Shown: positions 16,437 to 25,455, counted from the stretch's first letter. The stretch is DNA of 34,890 nucleotides from Cyanobacterium stanieri LEGE 03274 (GCF_015207825.1 NZ_JADEWC010000032.1:1-34890); one strand, 5' to 3'. The notes: generated by a model not told the origin, from the letters alone. A program made the numbers and translations.

Positions 16437-17288
16437 TTAATTGATGCCTTGGAAAAACATGGGGATAAATTTATCCATGAAGTCTTGGGGGCTTCTTTGC
16501 CATGCCCTTTGGGCTGCATCAATGCGGGTAAGTTGCAGTTGAGGATCGAATATGGTTTGTGGTAATTTTTCCATCAGATAGGTGGTTTGTTCCCATACTG
16601 ACATGGTTTTGCTAATCTCAAGGAGGTTATTTAAACGGCGCAATTCTGCCCCTGCTAAAATATCCATCCCACATTCGTAGGCGGCGTGTTCGATGGCTAT
16701 ATATTTACGTTTGGCTTGTTCTACTTTGGCTCTTTTTTCTGGGCTTTGGGCGGCAATTTTTGCTAACCAACGATTTCCCCATCTTACATGACCTGCTTCT
16801 TCTGGGAAAATTTTTTCGATGGTAGTTCTAATTTTGATGTTTTCTTCGGTTTGCTCGGCTTCTTTGAGGGCGTGGATATGGGCGCTAAAGTATTCACAAC
16901 CCCTTTTCTCGGTAACGTTAATGGCTGCGATCGCATCTATAACTGCATCTTCCATGTTATCAGGTTCATCAATTAACCGTTCAAATTCATTGATATAAGA
17001 CATTCCGGGGGGGGTATCAATATCGCCATCCAATTCCATGAGTAAGTCGGTTAACCAGTAGGCGTGTCTGGCTTCATCGGCGACGTGATGGGATAAGTCT
17101 TGGACTAATTCTTTGGGTTTTCCGTTGAGGGTTTCAATGAGGTTGGTTAAGTCTTTACAGCTTCTCTGTTCGTTGTAACGGTAACGATTGAGGGTGATGA
17201 GGTGGATTTGGCGATCGCCCACTACCCTTTTTAGAATGTCTCGGGCAGACATTTTATTACGTAATTTACGGGGATAAGCTACAGTCAT
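16437..17288 (-). CDS. Ferritin-like di-iron protein, function unknown
   Basis: A 283-residue, mostly helical cytosolic protein. A four-helix-bundle di-iron site can be read as Glu40 (RYNEQRS), Glu72-x2-His75 (DEARHAYW), a mid-helix Glu127 (NVTEKRG) and Glu164-x2-His167 (PEEAGHVRW). This is the spacing of ferritin-like carboxylate proteins such as rubrerythrin, AcsF and MiaE types. It is shorter than AcsF (about 350 residues) and lacks the surrounding AcsF motifs I would expect. The enzyme activity is not identifiable: it could be an oxygenase, an oxidase or an iron-storage-like protein. The gene stands alone on this strand between ffh and the pseudouridine synthase, with repeat copy 2 just downstream of its stop. 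Confidence 0.75.
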   Translation of the reverse strand: MTVAYPRKLRNKMSARDILKRVVGDRQIHLITLNRYRYNEQRSCKDLTNLIETLNGKPKELVQDLSHHVADEARHAYWLTDLLMELDGDIDTPPGMSYINEFERLIDEPDNMEDAVIDAIAAINVTEKRGCEYFSAHIHALKEAEQTEENIKIRTTIEKIFPEEAGHVRWGNRWLAKIAAQSPEKRAKVEQAKRKYIAIEHAAYECGMDILAGAELRRLNNLLEISKTMSVWEQTTYLMEKLPQTIFDPQLQLTRIDAAQRAWQRSPQDFMDKFIPMFFQGIN

Positions 17289-17434
17289 ATTTTTTATGAT
17301 TTCAGATTGAAGTATATATATTTACATTGTATCTTTTTCATTAATTAAGGGTTGCTGAAAAAGTGGAGTTATGAAGGCGGGGAATAGGGAAGGGGCAATG
17401 GTATCTTAATTAGTAAGTTGTTTTGATAGTCTGG

Positions 17435-18037
17435 TTATATTGATTCGATGGCTTGTCTTTCTTGGGGGGTTAATTCCCTGATTTGTCCGACATCTAAGTT
17501 ATCGATGGTAAGCTGAATTTGGGGAGTAAGGGCGATCGCCTTTCGCACTAACCTTAGGGTAGGATGGTTAATAGAGGCTGTCATTCTCCTTACCTGTCGA
17601 TTTCTGCCTTCGGTGAGGGTTAATTCTATCCAACTGGTGGGAATAGTTTTACGGTAACGAATGGGGGGATTTCTGGGGGGTAATTTTGGCTCATTTTCTA
17701 GTTTAAGGGCGATCGCTTTTTTGGTCTTTTTTCCCTTAATAATTACCCCATTTTCGAGCTTTTTTAAAGACTCTAAAGAAGGGATATTTTCTACCTGTAC
17801 CCAATAGGTGCGAGGATGGGCAAAAGAGGGGTCACAAAGACGATGTTTAACCCTTGGATTATCGGTTAATAATAACAATCCCTCACTATCTAAATCTAAT
17901 CTTCCCACGGAATAAATATTGGGAATATCGATATATTTTTTTAAAGTTTCCCGCTCGGAAGCGTGGGGGGTATCATCGGTAAATTGACACAAAACATTAT
18001 AGGGTTTATAAAATAAAATATAGCTATATTTTTTCAT
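17435..18037 (-). CDS. rluE: RluE-type 23S rRNA pseudouridine synthase (RsuA family)
   Basis: A 200-residue RsuA/RluE-family enzyme that isomerises a uridine in rRNA. The catalytic aspartate is Asp48 in [17 protein letters not shown]. The family's GRNRQVRRM motif is present (about 152-160), followed by [11 protein letters not shown]. It starts directly with the catalytic domain ([14 protein letters not shown]) and has no N-terminal S4 RNA-binding domain. This points to RluE, which modifies U2457 of 23S rRNA in E. coli, rather than RsuA or RluB. The upstream GT4 gene ends 10 bases before its start, so they are probably co-transcribed, although the functions seem unrelated. Confidence 0.88.
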   Translation of the reverse strand: MKKYSYILFYKPYNVLCQFTDDTPHASERETLKKYIDIPNIYSVGRLDLDSEGLLLLTDNPRVKHRLCDPSFAHPRTYWVQVENIPSLESLKKLENGVIIKGKKTKKAIALKLENEPKLPPRNPPIRYRKTIPTSWIELTLTEGRNRQVRRMTASINHPTLRLVRKAIALTPQIQLTIDNLDVGQIRELTPQERQAIESI

Positions 18038-18047
18038 TTTTAATAAT

Positions 18048-19160
18048 TTATAAAAACTGTTTAATAACTTCCAAAGTTTCTTTTCCCGTTTTATCCCAAC
18101 TAAATTGTTTTACCCTTTTTAATCCTGATTCTATTAAGTGCGATCGTACATTATCCTTAACAATTTCATTCATCGCTTCTGCAATATCATCCACATCATA
18201 AGGATTCACCAATAAAGCACAATCTCCCGCCACCTCAGGCAAAGAAGAAACATTAGAGGTAATAACAGGAGTACCACAAGCCATCCCTTCTAATACAGGA
18301 AAACCAAAACCCTCCCAAAGAGTGGCAAAAATTAACCCTTCTGCTTGATTTAATACCCTAACCAACCCTTGTTGATTAAGATAACTTAAAAATTTTACCC
18401 GCTCAAAAATACCCAAATCATGGGCTAGTTTTTTCAGTAAAGGAGTATAACGGGCATCTTCACTTCCCACTAAGCATAACTCATAATTTTGACAATATTT
18501 AAACTTAGCAAAAGCAGAGATAATATTAACTAAATTTTTATGGGGATCATGTCTTCCTAAATATACAAAATAAGGTATTTTATTAACACTTTTTTTATAA
18601 TCAATTACCTTAAATTTATCTGAGGCATAACCTAAATAAATAGGACTAATTTTTTTCGCAGAAATACCATAATAATCAATTATATCGTTAGCTGTACTTT
18701 CTGAATTACATATGATATGCCTTGCCTGATTACATACTAAAGGCACATAATAACGAAAATAAGCACTCAAAGCCGACTTTCTTTGTGGAAAACGAATGGG
18801 AATCAAATCATGTACCATCACCACCGCAGAAACTTTTGAACTAAATAAAGGCAATTCAGGCACAGGGGAAAATAATAAATTTCCTTCTAATATTTCATAT
18901 ATTTTAGGCAATTTAAACTGAGTCCATAATAATCTTAAAAAATGCCCTTTACTTCCATAATCTGGACTAAATTTATCAGAAATATTATAACTATACTCTG
19001 AACTATTAATTAAATTTTTAATTAAATTTTCGTTTGCTATACTAACATAATTTAAGTCCTTTAAATAAGGAAAAATATGATTAATATAATTACTAATTCC
19101 CGTTGGTTTTTCGATCAGCATCGAAAAATTTAAAAGTAACTTTGATTGATTATTTATCAC
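18048..19160 (-). CDS. Glycosyltransferase family 4 (GT-B fold)
   Basis: A 370-residue cytosolic or membrane-associated enzyme. The N-terminal acceptor-side domain (about 1-180) includes [13 protein letters not shown] near the start, and the C-terminal Rossmann domain (about 185-350) binds the nucleotide sugar. Typical GT4 landmarks are [14 protein letters not shown] at the domain junction and the E-x7-E motif EGFGFPVLE, followed by [22 protein letters not shown]. Such retaining transferases build cell-surface polysaccharides or glycolipids. The exact sugar cannot be told. The gene is AT-rich and precedes rluE in a short operon, with no other polysaccharide gene adjacent. Confidence 0.88.
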   Translation of the reverse strand: MINNQSKLLLNFSMLIEKPTGISNYINHIFPYLKDLNYVSIANENLIKNLINSSEYSYNISDKFSPDYGSKGHFLRLLWTQFKLPKIYEILEGNLLFSPVPELPLFSSKVSAVVMVHDLIPIRFPQRKSALSAYFRYYVPLVCNQARHIICNSESTANDIIDYYGISAKKISPIYLGYASDKFKVIDYKKSVNKIPYFVYLGRHDPHKNLVNIISAFAKFKYCQNYELCLVGSEDARYTPLLKKLAHDLGIFERVKFLSYLNQQGLVRVLNQAEGLIFATLWEGFGFPVLEGMACGTPVITSNVSSLPEVAGDCALLVNPYDVDDIAEAMNEIVKDNVRSHLIESGLKRVKQFSWDKTGKETLEVIKQFL

Positions 19161-19303
19161 TCGATAAAAAGTATATAAAAAAGTGTTTTGCTACATAAAA
19201 ATAATATAATACTAAATCCAATTTATAAAATTCATGATCTCCCATCATTGACACTATGAATATTTATAAAAAGTTTTGATTCCTAAATTAAAATAACTGT
19301 AAT

Positions 19304-19338
19304 AATTCTCAATTATCCATTCTCAATTGTCTATTGTA
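19304..19338. repeat. Heptamer array overlapping a stop codon
   Basis: Five in-phase units read AATTCTC, AATTATC, CATTCTC, AATTGTC and TATTGTA. The last unit and the end of the fourth cover the stop codon and final codons of the ExbD-like gene at 19331, so the repeat extends into the coding end. Confidence 0.75.
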
Positions 19339-20035
19339 CCCCCACAGAACGACCACCAGAACCAAAAACAAGGATATTATTTTGGGCAAAAGGCTCCCAA
19401 CCTACCTGAAAACCATTATCGATTGCCTTTTCTCTGGCTGCTCGAAAAGCAGGAAAACTGTCTGGGCGAACAATAAAAGCCACATATTCTGTATTAGGAT
19501 TTAAATTACTCAATATTTGGCTAAACTGTGAATCATCAGCCCTCAATTGTTGATTATCCTCCCCCATGGCATTGTCAATTTGTTCATATCGTAGCGCCCC
19601 ATCAGCGGTAAAACTAACTCTATATTGACCATTTTCCGCAGAAAAGTTTTCTAAACGACGAAGGATAGAGGTAGTACAATTATTATATATACTTACTTCA
19701 TTAAGATAAGTTTGATAAGCAAATTGACTATTGTTTCGGGGTGCTTCAGGCCTATTACAAGTAGGTAAATTAGAATATAATTGATCAATTTGTGTTTCTA
19801 TTTGGGGATCACTAATATAAAATAATTGATTATTTCTTAGTTCAAAAAAAACACCTTCTTTGCTGGTTTCTGCCCTGAGAGGAGTAGTAATAATTCTTTC
19901 TGCTTCAATGGTTAATAAACTGACAAATAAACCAATAAACATTAATACCCCTACAGTGTTAGTTAATATGTCTAAAAATGAATCTAAATTTTGGCTAGGA
20001 TGATTTTTTTTACGAATAAGACGTTGTCTAGGCAT
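19331..20035 (-). CDS. ExbD/TolR-like motor subunit B, with conserved membrane Asp
   Basis: A 234-residue protein with a short basic cytosolic N-terminus, one membrane helix (about 21-43) and an extracytoplasmic domain. The helix begins SFLDILTNTVGVLMF. Asp22 sits where ExbD, TolR and MotB carry the proton-handling aspartate. The outer domain has two blocks also found in the neighbouring subunit: FFELRNNQL (about 63-71) and EYVAFIVRPDSFPAFRAAR (183-201) followed by VGWEP. Between them is an insert of about 80 residues, rich in Asn and Gln, with two cysteines (93, 120) that could form a disulfide. There is no OmpA-like peptidoglycan-binding domain. It is the last of three genes, 19 bases after subunit A. 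Its function is unknown beyond motor-like architecture. Confidence 0.72.
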   Translation of the reverse strand: MPRQRLIRKKNHPSQNLDSFLDILTNTVGVLMFIGLFVSLLTIEAERIITTPLRAETSKEGVFFELRNNQLFYISDPQIETQIDQLYSNLPTCNRPEAPRNNSQFAYQTYLNEVSIYNNCTTSILRRLENFSAENGQYRVSFTADGALRYEQIDNAMGEDNQQLRADDSQFSQILSNLNPNTEYVAFIVRPDSFPAFRAAREKAIDNGFQVGWEPFAQNNILVFGSGGRSVGVQ

Positions 20036-20054
20036 AACAGTTTTTTAGAGTAAT

Positions 20055-20507
20055 TTATTCTGCAAATTTGATGGTTAAATCTTCGTCAATAGGTTCATAA
20101 CCTATGTCGATATTTCTCGCTTCTACTAAATCTCTCACTTCATAAAATGTTTCTAGTCCCGTAGGTCTTAATATAACGATAATATATTCACTATCACGGT
20201 TATTTTCTACCTCTCTAATCAGTGTTAGTAAAGGAGAATTACTACGACTGATTTGATTTCTAGGGATAAATGTTTCCTCGGGATGAAGGATAATTCCATC
20301 TTGCCTACATTCAATATAGCGAGGAGTTTTTGAGGTATTTTGCCCTTCTTCTGTTTGCCCGATAATGGTTACTTCTGAACTACTTTCTATGCTTTCGGTG
20401 CTAATCACAATAATTAATAAAATTAGCGTACCAATGGTACAAGCTAAAACGGATAGGAAGGGAAATAATTCCATTTCTATTTTGTTAGAACGTAATTTTC
20501 TACGCAT
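20055..20507 (-). CDS. ExbD/TolR-like motor subunit A, membrane Asp replaced by Ser
   Basis: A 150-residue protein with a basic start (MRRKLRSNK), one membrane helix (about 14-36) and an extracytoplasmic domain. The helix opens LFPFLSVLACTIGTLILL. Aligned with ExbD's FIDVMLVLL, position 19 is Ser instead of the functional Asp. The outer domain shares blocks with the 19331 protein: YIECRQDGI (64-72) and EYIIVILRPTGLETFYEVR (107-125), then IGYEP. This subunit lacks the long insert, so it resembles the core domain alone. It lies 18 bases after the ExbB-like gene and 19 bases before subunit B, a tight operon. It might form a mixed dimer with subunit B, with only one side able to carry protons. 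That is inference. Confidence 0.72.
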   Translation of the reverse strand: MRRKLRSNKIEMELFPFLSVLACTIGTLILLIIVISTESIESSSEVTIIGQTEEGQNTSKTPRYIECRQDGIILHPEETFIPRNQISRSNSPLLTLIREVENNRDSEYIIVILRPTGLETFYEVRDLVEARNIDIGYEPIDEDLTIKFAE

Positions 20508-20525
20508 AGTAATTAATAAAAATAT

Positions 20526-21920
20526 TTACGGTTCAATTTCTTCTATTAAACGAACTACTCTGGGTTTACTCAAATCTTTAATAACAGGTTGTAAAAGGGT
20601 GATTTGTTCTTGAATTATGTTAAGGGAATTTTCCATTTTACCTGCACTTTCGAGCGCCCTTACCATTCCACTAAAACTATTTTCTAATTTTGATAATTGA
20701 GCAATTTGTTCGCTAGATTTTTGGAGAGAATTAATTTTAGTATCTAGGATAAAAGCGATATTTTCCAGTTGATTTTTAAAAGTATTAATTTGTTGATCAA
20801 GTTCAACTTGACTAAGATTATTATGTTCTTTTATTTGATGAATTAATAATTTAATATCATCCACTAGGGTAGCATTAAAATTTTGTTGCTCTTGATAAGA
20901 TTGAATTATTTTTTCTCTGTCGGTGAGAATAATTCTATTAACCTCTTTTATTCCTTCTACTAACTCCGATTCTTGGGTTTGAATTTGGTTAAATTGGTGG
21001 AGAAATTCTTTAAGTAGATTTTGGGCGGCTTCCCTTGCATAAATTTCCGCAGGTTGAATTAATTCTTCAGGGGTAGGTAAAGATTCTTTGATAGCCTGAT
21101 TAATCGTTTTGCTGATAGTTTCTTTGTCGAGGGAAGAAGTAGAGGAGGTTTCTTTTTCTGAAAATCGAGGTAAAATTTTATCATTGATAAAAATATCTAT
21201 CTGCAAGAGTAACTGTGATTCTATTCTTTCTACTAAAACGAGGGGAATCATCACCACCACACTCAATAATAAAGCCAGTAAGGTAGTATCAAAAGCCACC
21301 GCCAAACCCCCCGTAACAGTGCCGATACCTTCCCGAATTTGGTCAACTTCTGAAGCACTATCCAAAAAGCCAGAGAAGCCATTTACCGCTTGACTAATAC
21401 CTAATACTGTACCCACAAAACCCAAAAGAGGTATTGCCCAAACTAAGATACGGGGAAAGGTGTAGGATGATTCTGAGGCACTCAGGTAAAAGGAGGAATC
21501 GTCAAGGGCTAATTCACCAGATGTTTTTCTACTCCCTGAATAAATATAGGCGCTTAAAACTCTTGATAGTCTATTATCAACTAAATTCCCTGATTCAGAA
21601 AAGTATTCACACATTTGTTTTACTTTAACTGATTTATGATTTTCGAGGGGGATATTAGGGGGAATTTCTAATTTTTTGAGGGTTTTAAATTCTGTTTTGA
21701 TTTTAAAAAATTTATCAAGGGTGCTACTGATAACGAAACAAGAAAGAAATACTACTAAATATTGTGTGATACCTCTGTCTATTAATAAAATCCCCAAATA
21801 AGTGTCTCTAAAAGGTAATAATAAACTGTATATAGCAATGGTCAAGAGACTAGAAAATAATAACACGAGGGGTAGATTAATATCTAATTCCTGACGATTA
21901 TTAGTGATTGAATTGGGCAT
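20526..21920 (-). CDS. MotA/TolQ/ExbB-like proton-channel subunit with coiled-coil tail
   Basis: A 464-residue inner-membrane protein. Hydrophobic segments lie at about 17-36, 50-66, 156-178 and 205-230. The last two match the MotA/TolQ/ExbB signature: VWAIPLLGFVGTVLGISQAV and TGGLAVAFDTTLLALLLSVV, lining the proton path in known motors. After the channel the chain runs for about 230 residues. From about 265 to 450 it is hydrophilic and rich in Gln, Glu, Lys and Leu, with a pattern typical of a coiled coil (QQINTFKNQLENIAFIL). A long cytoplasmic tail recalls ZorA of the Zorya defence system, but that tail is usually longer and no ZorB, ZorC or ZorD neighbour is present. It is the first gene of the three-gene operon with two ExbD-like subunits. 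The load or substrate of this motor is unknown. Confidence 0.85.
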   Translation of the reverse strand: MPNSITNNRQELDINLPLVLLFSSLLTIAIYSLLLPFRDTYLGILLIDRGITQYLVVFLSCFVISSTLDKFFKIKTEFKTLKKLEIPPNIPLENHKSVKVKQMCEYFSESGNLVDNRLSRVLSAYIYSGSRKTSGELALDDSSFYLSASESSYTFPRILVWAIPLLGFVGTVLGISQAVNGFSGFLDSASEVDQIREGIGTVTGGLAVAFDTTLLALLLSVVVMIPLVLVERIESQLLLQIDIFINDKILPRFSEKETSSTSSLDKETISKTINQAIKESLPTPEELIQPAEIYAREAAQNLLKEFLHQFNQIQTQESELVEGIKEVNRIILTDREKIIQSYQEQQNFNATLVDDIKLLIHQIKEHNNLSQVELDQQINTFKNQLENIAFILDTKINSLQKSSEQIAQLSKLENSFSGMVRALESAGKMENSLNIIQEQITLLQPVIKDLSKPRVVRLIEEIEP

Positions 21921-21968
21921 TGTCTGAGGGAGTAATGGTTTGTCAAATTACAGTTTAGCTTATTCAAC

Positions 21969-22022
21969 AATTGATAATGGAGAATTGACAATTAAACTAT
22001 TATCACCCCTACCCCTCATCAC
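21969..22022. repeat. Heptamer units followed by G-rich repeat (minus orientation)
   Basis: The units AATTGAT, AATGGAG, AATTGAC and AATTAAA (21969-21996) are followed by a C-rich stretch that reads GTGATGAGGGGTAGGGGTGAT on the minus strand. The latter is the same family as the tract at 4213. The pair lies between tsaD and the ExbB-like gene. Confidence 0.7.
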
Positions 22023-22024
22023 TA

Positions 22025-23089
22025 CTATCCCTGAGAGGAGGATAAATACAATTCTCTTACTCTTTCTATGCTCATCCTTGATGATACTTCAAGGTTAAGG
22101 GGCGATCGCACCTTATGATTAAAATGTTCTGCGGCCGCACAACCAATCATGGCAGCATTATCGGTGCAATACTTAAGAGGAGGAAAATAAACCCTCAAAC
22201 CATGCTCCTGACAAGCCGATTGCATACAATCCCGCAACCCACTATTGGCCGCCACTCCACCCCCCACCGCAATAGTATCTAAGCCCAAATCTAAACAAGC
22301 CCTAACGGCTCTTTTTGTCAAGGCCTTGGCTACGGTAGCCTGAAAACTAGCACATAAATCAGTGATGGGTAAATTTTCCTCCCCCATTTCCTCCTTTAAC
22401 TTAGTTACCAAACGCAACACCGCCGTTTTTAAACCACTAAAACTCGAATCATAGGGATGAAAACCCTGATTATTAGGTAAGGAAACTCGCCCTTCAGGTA
22501 ACTTAAAGCCTTGGGGATTACCTTCTTTTGCTAATTTATCAATGATAGGCCCCCCCGGATAGCCCAAATTTAACAACCTTGCCACCTTATCAAACGCCTC
22601 CCCCGCCGCATCGTCACGGGTAGAGCCGATATTTTCGTATTCTCCGCAACCTTTAACATGAATCAGGCTAGTATGCCCCCCCGACACCAAAAGACAGAGG
22701 AAAGGGGGGTTTAAATCGGGCTGGGCGAGGTAAGAGGCATAAACATGACCTTCGAGGTGATGAACCCCCAAAAAAGGTTTATTATGTACCATAGCGAGGG
22801 TTTTTCCCGCTATTACCCCCACCATCAACGAACCCACTAACCCGGGGGTTACCGTAGAGGCGATCGCATCTATACCATCCCAACCTAACCCCGACTCCTC
22901 CAAGGCTCTAGCAATACAGGGGTTAACCATTTCCAAATGTTGCCTAGAAGCCAACTCAGGCACTACTCCCCCATAGGTTTGATGTAATTTTATCTGGGAT
23001 GCCACCACATTACTTAAAACGGTGCGATCGCACACCACCGCCACACTGGTATCATCACAACTACTTTCAATTGCTAGAATAGTCGCCAT
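22025..23089 (-). CDS. tsaD: tRNA N6-threonylcarbamoyladenosine synthase TsaD (Gcp/YgjD/Kae1)
   Basis: A 354-residue ASKHA-fold enzyme that transfers threonylcarbamoyl to A37 of tRNAs reading ANN codons, acting with TsaB and TsaE. It begins with the family signature [16 protein letters not shown]. The iron/metal-binding HxxxH is HLEGH (His111, His115), and the later segments [22 protein letters not shown]-type ([16 protein letters not shown] region) and [11 protein letters not shown] follow in order, ending with the [10 protein letters not shown] metal ligand. The length is complete. It is transcribed divergently from psaF with 150 bases between the start codons. It is an essential housekeeping gene in most bacteria. 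Confidence 0.97.
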   Translation of the reverse strand: MATILAIESSCDDTSVAVVCDRTVLSNVVASQIKLHQTYGGVVPELASRQHLEMVNPCIARALEESGLGWDGIDAIASTVTPGLVGSLMVGVIAGKTLAMVHNKPFLGVHHLEGHVYASYLAQPDLNPPFLCLLVSGGHTSLIHVKGCGEYENIGSTRDDAAGEAFDKVARLLNLGYPGGPIIDKLAKEGNPQGFKLPEGRVSLPNNQGFHPYDSSFSGLKTAVLRLVTKLKEEMGEENLPITDLCASFQATVAKALTKRAVRACLDLGLDTIAVGGGVAANSGLRDCMQSACQEHGLRVYFPPLKYCTDNAAMIGCAAAEHFNHKVRSPLNLEVSSRMSIERVRELYLSSSQG

Positions 23090-23170
23090 TATTTTGTCAA
23101 TTTGTTAAGAATAATAAAGTTTCTTCCTATTACTTTACTGCATTTCCCGAATCGCTGTAAGATCACGTTT

Positions 23171-23197
23171 GAAGCAAATTTTTATGCTTCATTTTTT
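23171..23197 (+). terminator. Terminator-like hairpin in the psaF leader
   Basis: GAAGCA (23171-23176) and TGCTTC (23185-23190) form a perfect 6-bp stem with an 8-base loop, followed at once by A and six Ts (23192-23197). It lies 43 bases before the psaF start codon, where a leader transcript would run, and the stop of the only upstream gene is on the other strand. It may act as an attenuator or may be fortuitous. Confidence 0.4.
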
Positions 23198-23239
23198 GTA
23201 ACAATAACTTGTTGTTTCGTAACAAAAGGAAACAATTTT

Positions 23240-23746
23240 ATGGGTAAAATATTCAGTCTCGTATTAGCATTTACACTTTCACTAACACTATGGGGCAACT
23301 TCAGCGCCCCCGCTCACGCAGATTTATCTCACCTCACTCCCTGTAGTGAATCTGCCGCTTATCAGGCAAAAGCCAAAAACTTCCGCAATACCACCGATGA
23401 TCCTCAATCTGGACAAAAAAGAGCCGAAAGATATGCCGAAGCCCTCTGCGGCCCTGAAGGCTATCCTCGCTTAGTAGTAGATGGCAGATTAGATCACGCA
23501 GGTGATTTTATCATCCCCGGTTTACTATTTCTCTATGTAGCAGGTTGGATTGGTTGGGTAGGTCGTGCCTATCTTATCGCCATCAGAGGGGAAAAAGATA
23601 CCGAAATGAAAGAAATCATCATCGATGTACCCCTAGCATTCAATAAAATGTTACTTGGCTTTAGCTGGCCTTTACAAGCATTAGCAGAGCTAAAATCTGG
23701 CGCATTAACTGCTAAAGATTCTGAAATTCCTATTTCACCTCGCTAA
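23240..23746 (+). CDS. psaF: Photosystem I reaction centre subunit III (PsaF)
   Basis: A 168-residue thylakoid protein of photosystem I. The lumenal N-terminal domain lies near the plastocyanin/cytochrome c6 docking site, and one or two C-terminal helices hold it in the complex. Start ATG 23240 is supported by the Shine-Dalgarno AAAGGA (23225-23230). A longer frame from 23102 adds 46 residues that do not fit the family. The signal peptide ends at SAPAHA, and the mature chain begins DLSHLTPC. Two cysteines (DLSHLTPC and ALCGPEGYP) are conserved and form a lumenal disulfide in the family. The membrane part is [18 protein letters not shown]. psaJ follows 40 bases downstream, the common psaF-psaJ operon. 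Confidence 0.97.
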   Translation: MGKIFSLVLAFTLSLTLWGNFSAPAHADLSHLTPCSESAAYQAKAKNFRNTTDDPQSGQKRAERYAEALCGPEGYPRLVVDGRLDHAGDFIIPGLLFLYVAGWIGWVGRAYLIAIRGEKDTEMKEIIIDVPLAFNKMLLGFSWPLQALAELKSGALTAKDSEIPISPR

Positions 23747-23786
23747 TATTCATTGATTTTTAATTATTTTTTGGGAGATTTTTTTG

Positions 23787-23915
23787 ATGAAAGGTTTACC
23801 TGCTTTTTTATCTACCGCACCTGTGTTAATTACTGCATTGTTAGTATTTACAGCGGGTCTATTAATTGAATTTAACCGCTTTTTTCCTGATCTTTTATTC
23901 CATCCCATGGGATAA
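23787..23915 (+). CDS. psaJ: Photosystem I reaction centre subunit IX (PsaJ)
   Basis: A 42-residue single-helix membrane protein. It begins [19 protein letters not shown], continues with a hydrophobic helix to [18 protein letters not shown], and ends at TAA 23913-23915. PsaJ is usually 38-44 residues and contacts PsaF in photosystem I. The sequence pattern STAPV near the start and [10 protein letters not shown] at the end is characteristic. GGGAGA (23773-23778) is the likely ribosome-binding site. It follows psaF on the same strand and is followed by a strong terminator. Confidence 0.96.
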   Translation: MKGLPAFLSTAPVLITALLVFTAGLLIEFNRFFPDLLFHPMG

Positions 23916-23943
23916 GTTTTATAAAAAAAAAGATTAACATTCG

Positions 23944-23980
23944 AGGGTGTAGCCAATTTTTCTGAGGCTATGCCCTTTTT
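23944..23980 (+). terminator. Rho-independent terminator of psaFJ
   Basis: AGGGTGTAGCC (23944-23954) pairs over 11 positions, two of them G-U, with GGCTATGCCCT (23966-23976). The loop is 11 bases and a run of five Ts follows. It is placed 29 bases after the psaJ stop. Confidence 0.85.
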
Positions 23981-24128
23981 ATTAACCTTTATGTAATATA
24001 GTAAACTACAATTTTCTTAGCAAAAAAAATCTCAAAATGGGGTTTGAACAATACAGTCTTTACGATATGATTAGGGTCATTACAAAAATTTATTGTACTT
24101 AATTAAAATACCAGAGGTAATAAAAACA

Positions 24129-25142
24129 GTGGTTAGAATAGCTATTAATGGTTTTGGAAGAATTGGACGTAACTTCTTACGTTGTCTGTTAACTAGAGAA
24201 AACAGCGACCTAGAATTAGTCGGTATCAACGACACTTCCGATCCCCATACTAACGCACATCTTCTCAGATATGATTCCATGCTGGGAAAACTAGACGCTG
24301 ATATTAAAGCCGACGACAACTCTTTAATCGTTAACGGTAAAACTATTAAATGTGTATCAGATCGTAATCCTCTCAATCTACCTTGGGCTGATTGGGGCGT
24401 AGATATGGTTATCGAATCTACTGGGGTGTTTGTTACCGAAGAAGGAGCATCCAAACACATTCAAGCGGGAGCAAAAAAAGTATTAATCACCGCCCCCGGT
24501 AAAGGTGGTAACATTGGTACTTATGTTGTCGGTGTTAACCATGAAGACTATGACCACGACAAACATAACATCGTTAGTAACGCTAGTTGTACTACTAACT
24601 GTTTAGCTCCCGTTGCCAAAGTATTACATGAAAACTTTGGTATTATCAAAGGTACTATGACCACCACCCACAGTTATACTGGGGATCAACGCTTATTAGA
24701 TGCTAGTCACAGAGACTTAAGACGTGCGCGGGCAGCGGCGGTCAACATTGTACCTACTAGCACTGGTGCTGCTAAGGCTGTAGCCCTTGTATTACCAGAT
24801 CTTAAAGGTAAATTAAATGGTATCGCTTTAAGGGTTCCTACTCCTAATGTTTCTGTGGTCGATTTAGTAGTACAAGTAGAAAAGAGTACCATTGCTGAAC
24901 AGGTTAATGATGTACTTAAAGAGGCTTCTGAAGGTTCTTTAAAAGGAATTTTAGGTTATAACGACTTACCTTTAGTATCCTGTGATTATCGTGGAAGTGA
25001 TGTATCTTCTATTGTAGATGCTAGTTTAACCATGGTAATGGCAGGGGATATGGTTAAGGTTGTGGCTTGGTATGACAACGAATGGGGTTATTCTCAAAGG
25101 GTTGTTGACTTAGCTGAATTAGTGGCTAAAAAATGGAAATAA
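24129..25142 (+). CDS. gap2: Glyceraldehyde-3-phosphate dehydrogenase, photosynthetic type (Gap2)
   Basis: A 337-residue enzyme reducing 1,3-bisphosphoglycerate with NADPH or NADH in the Calvin cycle, and also working in gluconeogenesis. The Rossmann motif is [14 protein letters not shown] at the N-terminus. The catalytic cysteine is Cys154 in [12 protein letters not shown]. The C-terminal part carries [23 protein letters not shown]-type and [12 protein letters not shown] segments. Length and sequence character match cyanobacterial Gap2 rather than the glycolytic Gap1. Its start is GTG 24129, which gives the canonical N-terminus and has GAGG (24114-24117) upstream. The in-frame TTG at 24093 would add 12 residues not seen in the family. 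A terminator follows. Confidence 0.96.
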   Translation: MVRIAINGFGRIGRNFLRCLLTRENSDLELVGINDTSDPHTNAHLLRYDSMLGKLDADIKADDNSLIVNGKTIKCVSDRNPLNLPWADWGVDMVIESTGVFVTEEGASKHIQAGAKKVLITAPGKGGNIGTYVVGVNHEDYDHDKHNIVSNASCTTNCLAPVAKVLHENFGIIKGTMTTTHSYTGDQRLLDASHRDLRRARAAAVNIVPTSTGAAKAVALVLPDLKGKLNGIALRVPTPNVSVVDLVVQVEKSTIAEQVNDVLKEASEGSLKGILGYNDLPLVSCDYRGSDVSSIVDASLTMVMAGDMVKVVAWYDNEWGYSQRVVDLAELVAKKWK

Positions 25143-25455
25143 GATGATCATTATTTGATCACTTTAGCTCATCATTTCCTGACTTTTTCATGGGGAAGAA
25201 TGTATTTATATACGTTCTCCCTTTTTTCTTATGTACTTTTGTGGTTAGATTTGGGATAAGGTGCGCTCGGGGGTAATTAAGATTACTACTACTGTTAAGA
25301 TAGTATTGTGGTATTTGTAAATTAACTTTGAAACAGACATTTAGATTGATTTTGTCTGATTGAGGAAAATAATCAGAATTAACCGTCACTATTATTAATA
25401 AATTGGTCGTGTGAATATTCTTTTTGGTAACAGTTTCTAATGAGGTGATAATACA
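25143..25455. other. Intergenic region after gap2
   Basis: This 313-base gap contains the gap2 terminator (25192-25229) and, at its right end, the ribosome-binding site GAGGTG (25442-25447) of the next gene. The central part has no recognised promoter, repeat or RNA gene. Confidence 0.6.
25192..25229 (+). terminator. Rho-independent terminator of gap2
   Basis: GGGGAAGAATGTAT (25192-25205) pairs with ATACGTTCTCCC (about 25210-25221) with one bulged A and one G-U pair around a short loop. Six Ts follow. It is 50 bases after the gap2 stop. Confidence 0.8.

Noticed and set aside
16437-17288. AcsF Mg-protoporphyrin ester cyclase
   Set aside because: It shares a di-iron motif, but the protein is too short and lacks other AcsF segments.
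19331-21920. Zorya (ZorAB) defence system
   Set aside because: The channel protein and tail are reminiscent, but the partner proteins lack an OmpA-like domain and no ZorC, ZorD or ZorE gene is adjacent.
24080-24460. 126-residue open frame antisense to gap2
   Set aside because: It is covered by the conserved NAD-binding half of gap2 and has no sign of its own selection.
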